Shown here: positions 15,565 to 20,382 of the stretch, in pieces
Layout: the number at the start of each line of letters is the position of its first letter
Numbering within the stretch: position 1 is the stretch's first letter
NCBI GenBank assembly: GCA_002352145.1
Contig: DEHX01000102.1
Location: forward strand, 1 to 20,382
Reading direction: 5' to 3'
DNA from: Chitinophagaceae bacterium UBA2789
GTDB taxonomy: Bacteria; Bacteroidota; Bacteroidia; Chitinophagales; Chitinophagaceae
Length of the DNA stretch: 20,382 nt
The notes under the pieces: generated by a model
Database searches by the model: none
Told to the model about the DNA's origin: nothing
What the model saw: the letters and a program-made list of their open reading frames with translations, nothing else
Made by a program: the position numbers and the translations under genes

Positions 15565-16902
15565 ATGACAACAACAAGCAAACTGAACAAATTTTTTGTT
15601 CATGTATTATTTATCGTGGCATCTATTATGTCACTTACCCTTCTTTTATCGTGCAAAAAAAGTCAAGATATTGATACAGAAAAAAATCATGTATCCAGCT
15701 ATTCATCTGAAGTATTGGATAAATGGATGACACTCCAGTTGCGCCTGATTAAAAACGCAACAGGTGTTTCCAATCATGGTTTTGCAAGACATTTTGCCTA
15801 TACCGGGATTGCCGCTTTTGAATCACTGGTGCCCGGTCTTACCAGTACAGAAAAGAAGTGGTCAGCAAAATGGAATGGATTGACAGGTCTGCCTGCTACA
15901 CTTAAATCAAAAAACTACTATTACCCAGCGAATGTAAATGCAGCGATGGCTGCAATCAACAGATCATTTTTTCCAAATGCAAATGCAACTGATAAAGCTG
16001 CGATCGATTCATTGGAATCGGCTTTGACACAGCAATTCCTTTTAACAAGATCAAATAATGAAATCAATGTATCTGCTCAATTCGGAAAAGATGTAGCCGC
16101 TGCAGTATTCGCCTGGTCAGAAACAGATGGTTATAAAAATGCAAGTGCTCCTTATACAGTCCCAACAGGCCCGGGGCTCTGGAAGCCGACGCCTCCGGCA
16201 AATACAGCGCCTGCTACTCCTTACTGGGGTAATAATCGCACTATAGTTGCTGGTAGTACAACGAATACACAGTTGAATGCACCGATCGCTTATTCAACTG
16301 ATCCATCTTCTCCGTTTTATCAAATGGTAAAACAGGTATACGATGCTTCACAAGTGGTAACCGATGATCAGAAGGCGATGGCAATGTACTGGAGAGATAT
16401 ACCAGGTGTTTCATCACCGGGTCACTGGTTAAGTATTCTTCAACAGGTAGTGAGTAAGGAAAAAGCAAAACTGGATAAAACAGCATTGGCATATGCATTG
16501 ACCGGCGCTGCTGTGAATGATGCATTAATCACTTGTTTTCAAACCAAATACCAGTACAACCTTGTTCGCCCGATAACTTTCATCAGGGAAGTAATGGGAT
16601 ATAGCAACTGGAGTACACTTGTCGGAACACCTGCACATCCTGAATATTCTTCTGCCCATGCCAGCCTTTCGGCTGCAGCAGCTGATGTAATGACAAAATT
16701 GTTTGGTAGCCCACAAACATTTACTGATCATACATATGATTATTTGAATATGTCGCCAAGAACATATCTTTCTTTCTATGCCATTGGTGAAGAAGCCGGC
16801 ATGTCAAGATTCTATGCAGGTATTCATTACCTGCCAAGCATTACATTGGGCCTGGAGCAGGGGCGAAAAGTAACAGCTAATATTTTCCTTCAAAATCACT
16901 AG
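15565..16902 (+). CDS. Vanadium-dependent haloperoxidase / PAP2-type lipoprotein
   Basis: 445 residues. The signal peptide ends in lipobox LLSC with lipid-bearing C30, followed by an all-helical body. The vanadate/phosphate pocket reads K328 and R335 (KYQYNLVRP), S363-A364-H365 (YSSAHAS) and R415 with H421 (SRFYAGIHY). These spacings (7, 2 and 6 residues) are those of fungal vanadium chloroperoxidase, with alanine replacing the usual glycine of the SGH motif. The fold is shared by haloperoxidases, which oxidise halides with hydrogen peroxide, and by acid phosphatases, so activity cannot be settled by sequence; overall length and layout fit the bacterial vanadium-haloperoxidase group better than the roughly 250-residue phosphatases. 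It is the last gene of the operon, 27 bases after the DUF3455 gene and ahead of a strong terminator. Confidence 0.85.
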   Translation: MTTTSKLNKFFVHVLFIVASIMSLTLLLSCKKSQDIDTEKNHVSSYSSEVLDKWMTLQLRLIKNATGVSNHGFARHFAYTGIAAFESLVPGLTSTEKKWSAKWNGLTGLPATLKSKNYYYPANVNAAMAAINRSFFPNANATDKAAIDSLESALTQQFLLTRSNNEINVSAQFGKDVAAAVFAWSETDGYKNASAPYTVPTGPGLWKPTPPANTAPATPYWGNNRTIVAGSTTNTQLNAPIAYSTDPSSPFYQMVKQVYDASQVVTDDQKAMAMYWRDIPGVSSPGHWLSILQQVVSKEKAKLDKTALAYALTGAAVNDALITCFQTKYQYNLVRPITFIREVMGYSNWSTLVGTPAHPEYSSAHASLSAAAADVMTKLFGSPQTFTDHTYDYLNMSPRTYLSFYAIGEEAGMSRFYAGIHYLPSITLGLEQGRKVTANIFLQNH

Positions 16903-16927
16903 AATAAGCCGACATACAACTGCAATC

Positions 16928-16957
16928 AAAAGCAAACCTATCAGGGTTTGCTTTTTT
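16928..16957 (+). terminator. Strong rho-independent terminator of the haloperoxidase operon
   Basis: AAAAGCAAACC (16928-16938) pairs perfectly with GGTTTGCTTTT (16945-16955) around a 6-base loop, followed by a T-run to 16957. It lies 26 bases past the haloperoxidase stop and separates that operon from pnuC. Confidence 0.85.
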
Positions 16958-16963
16958 ATTATG

Positions 16964-16999
16964 TTTACAGGAAATTATAACATTGGATTTACAGGAAAT
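16964..16999 (+). repeat. 12-base direct repeat across the pnuC start
   Basis: TTTACAGGAAAT occurs at 16964-16975 and again at 16988-16999, 24 bases apart (eight codons in the pnuC frame). The first copy lies before the TTG start and the second encodes residues 2-6 of PnuC. It may be a slippage duplication or a regulatory repeat in the leader. Confidence 0.5.
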
Positions 17000-17615
17000 C
17001 TGGCATCAGTTTATAGAAGGTTTACAAAAAACATCATTACTGGAATACATCGCCGTTTTTGCCGGTATTGCCAGTGTGTGGTTCAGCCGAAAAGAAAACA
17101 TACTGGTATACCCGGTAGGGCTTATCAATACTATCATTTACATATGGCTGAGTTTTAAAGGAGACCTGATCGGTGAGGCCTCTGTCAATTTTTATTATAC
17201 AGTGATGAGTATCTATGGTTGGGTATTGTGGACTAAAAAAGATAAGGAAAAGCATCCTGTTGTTCATATCAGTTTTTCTGACCGGAAATGGTGGTTGTAT
17301 CAATTGGCATTCTTTGTCGCCTTTTACATAACTATTTTTTTACTGCTTACTTACCTGAAAAAAGATTTTGCGCCAGATGCCATTCCCTGGGCAGATGCTT
17401 TTGCATCTGCTACTGCTTTTACCGGCATGTGGCTGATGACGAAGAAAAAAGTGGAGAGCTGGTATTGGTGGGTCGCTACGAATATTGCTTCTATGCCCCT
17501 ATACTTTGTTAAGCACTATGTTTTCACCAGTGTTTATTATCTGATTCTGTTATTTATGGCAGTATGGGGGTTGTTTGAATGGAGTAGTAAAGCTAAAAAA
17601 CAACAGGCTTTCTAA
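16983..17615 (+). CDS. pnuC: PnuC-type nicotinamide riboside transporter
   Basis: 210 residues, a multi-helix membrane protein with about seven hydrophobic segments. The PnuC signature EYIAVFAGIASVWFSRKENILVYPVGLINTIIYIWL (near residues 21-56) and FYYTVMSIYGWVLW (70-83) are clear, as are later tryptophan-rich turns. PnuC proteins take up nicotinamide riboside by facilitated diffusion, trapped by a kinase; a close relative, PnuT, carries thiamine. A NadR-type kinase gene 1 kb downstream favours nicotinamide riboside. The start is a TTG at 16983: no in-frame ATG, GTG or CTG occurs between it and upstream terminator DNA, and MDLQEIWHQFIEGLQ matches the usual PnuC N-terminus. An ATG at 16961 is in another frame. 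The stop lies inside the loop of the terminator. Confidence 0.92.
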   Translation: MDLQEIWHQFIEGLQKTSLLEYIAVFAGIASVWFSRKENILVYPVGLINTIIYIWLSFKGDLIGEASVNFYYTVMSIYGWVLWTKKDKEKHPVVHISFSDRKWWLYQLAFFVAFYITIFLLLTYLKKDFAPDAIPWADAFASATAFTGMWLMTKKKVESWYWWVATNIASMPLYFVKHYVFTSVYYLILLFMAVWGLFEWSSKAKKQQAF

Positions 17616-17630
17616 CCTGTTGCTTTTTTC
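17592..17630. terminator. Bidirectional terminator shared by pnuC and the leftward sigma-factor pair
   Basis: CAACAGG (17601-17607) pairs with CCTGTTG (17616-17622) around an 8-base loop. On the plus strand CTTTTTT follows; read leftward TTTTTT follows (the A-run at 17595-17600). It therefore serves pnuC and the convergent gene ending at 17632. The stem begins inside the last codons of pnuC. Confidence 0.8.
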
Positions 17631-17631
17631 T

Positions 17632-17973
17632 TTACTGTACTTCAGTAAAGGGTGGCTCTTCCGGATTGGCTTTTCCCCATCTGCTCCTGCAATATTCTTT
17701 GAACCGTTCCTTTTCCTCGGGGGTCATATGTGACCATCTTGCTCCCATACGGCTTCCCCTGCCTTTACCACCACCAAAACCACCCACCAATATCCGGCTG
17801 AGTATTAGCAAGCCCAATGCCTGCCAAAAACTTATAATACCTGCACCTGTTACGGGTACTAATGCAGCATTCCAAAGCAGCATTACAATCCAGCCAAACA
17901 AGGCCACTGCCCCAAATCCGAGAATCATAAACAAGGGGATTAAATATGGTTTTCTTCTGATAACACTTTTCAT
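17632..17973 (-). CDS. Small two-helix membrane protein paired with ECF sigma factor
   Basis: 113 residues. It has a basic N-terminus (MKSVIRRKPY), two hydrophobic helices (about 11-34 and 46-64), a Gly/Arg-rich linker (65-78) and a charged C-terminal helix WSHMTPEEKERFKEYCRSRWG (80-100), then an acidic tail. Such proteins occur beside sigma-70-like genes in Bacteroidota and I do not know an assigned function. It begins 18 bases after the sigma-factor stop, so the two are cotranscribed. A role as a membrane partner that holds the sigma factor is an inference from this pairing; the usual zinc-binding anti-sigma motif (H-x3-C-x2-C) and a FecR domain are absent. It could also be a simple membrane protein controlled with the sigma factor. 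Confidence 0.7.
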   Translation of the reverse strand: MKSVIRRKPYLIPLFMILGFGAVALFGWIVMLLWNAALVPVTGAGIISFWQALGLLILSRILVGGFGGGKGRGSRMGARWSHMTPEEKERFKEYCRSRWGKANPEEPPFTEVQ

Positions 17974-17991
17974 ACTTCTGTTTTTTGTTTT

Positions 17992-18552
17992 TTATTCGTT
18001 AAAGAATTCGTTGTTTAAATAGTCAAGTCGTTTTCGCAGGTATTGGACCGCATATCGTTTGCGGGAAATGATCGTTTTAATATTTTCTTTTTCCCTTTGG
18101 GCAATCTGCTGCAGTGTCATGTCCTCCAGTTCATTCCAGATAAAAACCCTGCGTTGATTATCCGGAAGTTCATCAAGGGCCTGGACCAGTTCTTCCCTGA
18201 ACATTTTCTGCAACTGTAATGTTTCGGGATCTATACTTTCTGCAGTCATAAACTCCGGCACCTGCCATATACCTTCCTCATCTTCTGCCATCATATCCTC
18301 CAGGCTGTTTTCCTTTTTTCTCTTATAACTGTCGCTGATCCTGTTTCGGGCCACCCGGTACAACCAGCCGCTGATACTAACAATGTCCTCGCTTTTGGTC
18401 TGGGCGCTGAACTGATACCAGACATCCTGTAAAATATCTTCTGCGTCTTCTTGAGAACTTACCCGGTTACGGATGAATCCAAACAATTGCCTGCCGTAGT
18501 CTTTTACCGCCTGTATGATATTTTGCTTTTCTCCTGCCATTGCCACATGCAT
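17992..18552 (-). CDS. ECF-type RNA polymerase sigma factor
   Basis: 186 residues from the ATG at 18552. Region 2 spans about residues 15-85: YGRQLFGFIRNRVSSQEDAEDILQDVWYQF, then SGWLYRVARNRISDSYKRKK, the part that opens and reads the -10 DNA. After an acidic linker (86-120, rich in D/E/M) comes region 4 (about 122-178): LDELPDNQRRVFIWNELEDMTLQQIA, then a helix ending RYAVQYLRKRL that reads the -35 box. No FecR-type partner or TonB receptor lies next to it; the small membrane protein downstream is the only partner. A second ATG at 18540 would remove four residues and is equally possible. It diverges from the NadR-type kinase gene. Confidence 0.93.
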   Translation of the reverse strand: MHVAMAGEKQNIIQAVKDYGRQLFGFIRNRVSSQEDAEDILQDVWYQFSAQTKSEDIVSISGWLYRVARNRISDSYKRKKENSLEDMMAEDEEGIWQVPEFMTAESIDPETLQLQKMFREELVQALDELPDNQRRVFIWNELEDMTLQQIAQREKENIKTIISRKRYAVQYLRKRLDYLNNEFFNE

Positions 18553-18653
18553 TGCCGTTCTTTTAATGGAAGACGACCATGAAAGGTTTTTACTTTAAAT
18601 CGGGTAAAAAATTTTATTCCTTCAGAAAAGGTAGAAATAATCATTCAAGAAAG

Positions 18654-18661
18654 TATCTTTC
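18654..18661 (+). promoter_or_regulatory. Probable -7 element of the NadR-type kinase gene
   Basis: TATCTTTC matches TAnnTTTG at 7 of 8 positions and begins 13 bases before the ATG at 18667, which implies a very short leader. No clear -33 box is found at the usual spacing. Confidence 0.4.
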
Positions 18662-18666
18662 GGGTC

Positions 18667-19224
18667 ATGCTCAAGAAAATCGTCATCATCGGACCTGAAA
18701 GCACCGGCAAAAGCACTTTATGTGAGCAACTGGCACAGCACTACGAAACTGCGTGGTGCCCGGAGTTTGCCCGTGAATACCTGCTGACCAATGGAACGAA
18801 TTACGAGTTTGAGGACCTGCTGACGATTGCCAAGGGCCAACTGGCATTGGAAGACGAATACACTATTACCCTGGAAAATCAATCACAAACCTACCTGGAA
18901 AATGGCGGCCACCTGCCCCTGTTCATTGACACCGACATGTATGTAATGAAAGTGTGGTGTGAGTTTGTTTTCAATAAATGCCACCGCTTTATACTGGACC
19001 AGATAGTAGAACGAAAATATGACCTCTACCTGCTTTGTAATACGGATTTGCCCTGGGTGGACGATGAACTGAGAGAATATCCTGATCTGCACACCCGTAA
19101 AAAATTATATGCTATCTACAAAGACCTGATGATAAACCAGGCTGTTCCATGGGTTGACATTTCTGGTAATTATGAGCAACGGCTTCAAAGAGCTGTTAGC
19201 GCCGTAGATACCCTGCTGAAATGA
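18667..19224 (+). CDS. NadR-type nicotinamide riboside kinase (AAA_28 ATPase)
   Basis: 185 residues. The Walker A motif is GPESTGKST (9-17) in KIVIIGPESTGKSTLCEQL, the exact form found in the C-terminal kinase domain of NadR. EFAREYLLTN follows (33-42), then IDTDMYVMKVWCEFVF (88-103), and DLYLLCNTDLPWVDDELREYP (119-139), which is characteristic of NadR and Ttd14-like proteins. It lacks the N-terminal repressor and adenylyltransferase domains of E. coli NadR, so it probably only phosphorylates nicotinamide riboside to NMN, trapping what PnuC imports. The gene symbol is left empty because only the kinase domain exists. It is followed after 25 bases by the glycosyltransferase gene. Confidence 0.88.
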   Translation: MLKKIVIIGPESTGKSTLCEQLAQHYETAWCPEFAREYLLTNGTNYEFEDLLTIAKGQLALEDEYTITLENQSQTYLENGGHLPLFIDTDMYVMKVWCEFVFNKCHRFILDQIVERKYDLYLLCNTDLPWVDDELREYPDLHTRKKLYAIYKDLMINQAVPWVDISGNYEQRLQRAVSAVDTLLK

Positions 19225-19234
19225 GATTTGTGTT

Positions 19235-19242
19235 TACTTTCG
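19235..19242 (+). promoter_or_regulatory. Possible -7 element of the glycosyltransferase gene
   Basis: TACTTTCG matches TAnnTTTG at 7 of 8 positions and begins 15 bases before the ATG at 19250, in the 25-base gap after the kinase gene. The gene may instead be read from the kinase promoter. Confidence 0.3.
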
Positions 19243-19249
19243 CTGCGGC

Positions 19250-20382
19250 ATGAAACAACTATTGGCAAAACATCACCGCCTCCTTTTTTATGGTTTGTGG
19301 TTGCTGCTTGGTTTACTACAGGCCAGGCTTACCGAGCTACAGGACGATGAAGCCTATTACTGGGTTTTTTCCCGCCACCTGGACTGGGGCTATTTTGACC
19401 ATCCGCCTATGACAGCCCTGCTGGTTAAAGCTGGTTATGCCATTTTTCCCAATGAACTGGGTGTACGTTTTTTTCCTCTGCTTTTAAATATTCTTTCGCT
19501 GGCGATCATTGAAAGGCTGACAGAAAACAAAAACCCATTCCTGTTTTATGCCATTGCATTGTCTATGGCTGTTATTCAGCTAACTGGTTTTGTAGCTGTG
19601 CCGGATATTCCCCTGATCTTTTTCACTGCACTCTTCTTTTGGTGTTATAAAAAGTTTGCGGCTGTTCAATCCGTGCTGAACACATTCCTGCTGGGCCTGT
19701 CCATCGCTTTTTTGCTTTACAGTAAGTACCACGCAGTGCTGATTGTTTTTTTTACACTGCTCTCCAACCTGAAGCTTTTCACAAAGTATCAATTATATGT
19801 TGCCGGTATTTTTTCCCTTCTTTTATTCACCCCGCACCTGTGGTGGCAATACCAGCATGACTGGGTGAGCTTTCGTTATCATTTGTTTGAAAGCAATGTA
19901 AACGCTTACAGGTTTTCTTTTACAAGCGAATATGTTTTAGGACAATTATTAATTGCAGGCCCTGTTGCTGGTTTTATATTGTTGCCTGCCGCATTTTTGT
20001 ATAAAACGAAAACAAAAACAGAAAGGGCTTTATGTTTCACCCTTATTGGTATTTATGTTTTTTTTCTGCTTAGTTCATTCAGGGGAAAAGTAGAAGGTAA
20101 CTGGACTTCTCCTGCCCTGGTGGCAGTCATTATACTGGCGCACCAGTTTCTGAATGAACAACTGCAATGGCAAAAATGGTTGTACCGTTTATTGCCGGTT
20201 ACCCTTTTGTTGGTTCTTTTCGGCAGAGTGGTCATGATTGCAGATATTCTTCCCGTTAAAGCTATCCGGCAACGCTATCATGCCTGGAAAAAATGGCCGC
20301 AGGAGATGCGGGAAAAAACAAAGGGATTGCCTGTTGTTTTCAGCAATTCGTATCAGCGGGCATCCAAGTACTGGTTTTATTC
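19250..20382 (+). CDS. GT39/PMT-like polytopic glycosyltransferase, C-terminus outside window
   Basis: The frame is open for 377 codons to the window edge. After a first hydrophobic segment (about 9-24) comes LQDDEAYYWVFSRHLDWGYFDHPPM (31-55), the motif of the ArnT/PMT_2 family: the acidic pair and the D-H-P-P loop lie on the outer face and hold the lipid-linked sugar donor. Many hydrophobic helices follow. WWQYQHDWVSFRYHLFES and FRGKVEGNW are also typical of the family. These enzymes move a sugar from a polyprenyl-phosphate carrier onto protein, lipid A or another glycan outside the inner membrane. The acceptor is unknown. The start fits the usual N-terminus. No functional link with the NAD genes is evident. 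Confidence 0.88.
   Translation, partial: MKQLLAKHHRLLFYGLWLLLGLLQARLTELQDDEAYYWVFSRHLDWGYFDHPPMTALLVKAGYAIFPNELGVRFFPLLLNILSLAIIERLTENKNPFLFYAIALSMAVIQLTGFVAVPDIPLIFFTALFFWCYKKFAAVQSVLNTFLLGLSIAFLLYSKYHAVLIVFFTLLSNLKLFTKYQLYVAGIFSLLLFTPHLWWQYQHDWVSFRYHLFESNVNAYRFSFTSEYVLGQLLIAGPVAGFILLPAAFLYKTKTKTERALCFTLIGIYVFFLLSSFRGKVEGNWTSPALVAVIILAHQFLNEQLQWQKWLYRLLPVTLLLVLFGRVVMIADILPVKAIRQRYHAWKKWPQEMREKTKGLPVVFSNSYQRASKYWFY

Noticed and set aside
16961..17158. Rightward frame with an ATG at 16961 overlapping pnuC
   Set aside because: It runs in another frame through conserved pnuC sequence and starts in the terminator tail; no homology seen.
18605..18616. A/T-rich near-palindrome TAAAA-AA-TTTTA between the sigma-factor and kinase genes
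   Set aside because: Such runs are expected by chance in A/T-rich spacers and the sequence is not a true palindrome.
1..20382. CRISPR arrays, tRNA or rRNA genes, insertion sequences, phage or toxin-antitoxin genes
   Set aside because: I looked for regular repeats, cloverleaf sequences, transposase motifs and small toxin pairs and saw none that I could support.

Overview
The window looks like a chromosomal segment of a Bacteroidota bacterium, most likely of the Chitinophagaceae/Sphingobacteriia type. This is inferred from the sequence alone. The support is: propeller-type histidine kinases paired with LytTR regulators, many short lipoproteins with S-C or G-C lipoboxes, starts preceded by A/T-rich DNA instead of Shine-Dalgarno sites, and repeated TAnnTTTG-like -7 elements, some with a TTG/TTTG box 20-21 bases upstream. 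It contains no rRNA, tRNA, CRISPR array, insertion sequence or phage gene.

Layout. (1) 1-2699: a leftward three-gene set (DJ-1/PfpI hydrolase, small Rossmann NADP oxidoreductase, bestrophin channel cut by the window edge) diverges from a cysteine-free HxlR regulator. The 108-base spacer holds several inverted repeats. (2) 2700-3262: a decayed AraC-type gene (2862-3138) and a leftward terminator. (3) 3263-4045: a leftward YD-repeat-like lipoprotein. (4) 4138-13734: two paralogous two-component pairs, both leftward. Each is a roughly 1,200-residue kinase (outside beta-propeller, Y_Y_Y domain, one membrane helix, inside GAF domain, LytS-type kinase) followed by a LytTR regulator. A rightward M23 peptidase lipoprotein lies between them and shares a divergent spacer with the first kinase. 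(5) 14043-16902: a rightward set of SAM methyltransferase, DUF3455 lipoprotein and vanadium-haloperoxidase-like lipoprotein, closed by a strong terminator. (6) 16983-20382: pnuC (TTG start), then a leftward pair (ECF sigma factor and small membrane protein), then a NadR-type kinase and a GT39-like membrane glycosyltransferase that runs off the right edge.

How the genes may work together. The first block suggests a reactive-carbonyl or electrophile response, but its HxlR protein cannot sense through a thiol. The duplicated kinase/regulator pairs around an envelope peptidase suggest sensing of extracellular polymers or wall state, joined to a cytoplasmic GAF signal. The methyltransferase/DUF3455/haloperoxidase set is the least explained part: the haloperoxidase keeps every catalytic side chain expected of a vanadate pocket. 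PnuC and the NadR-type kinase together form a nicotinamide riboside uptake-and-trapping route, split by the sigma-factor pair.
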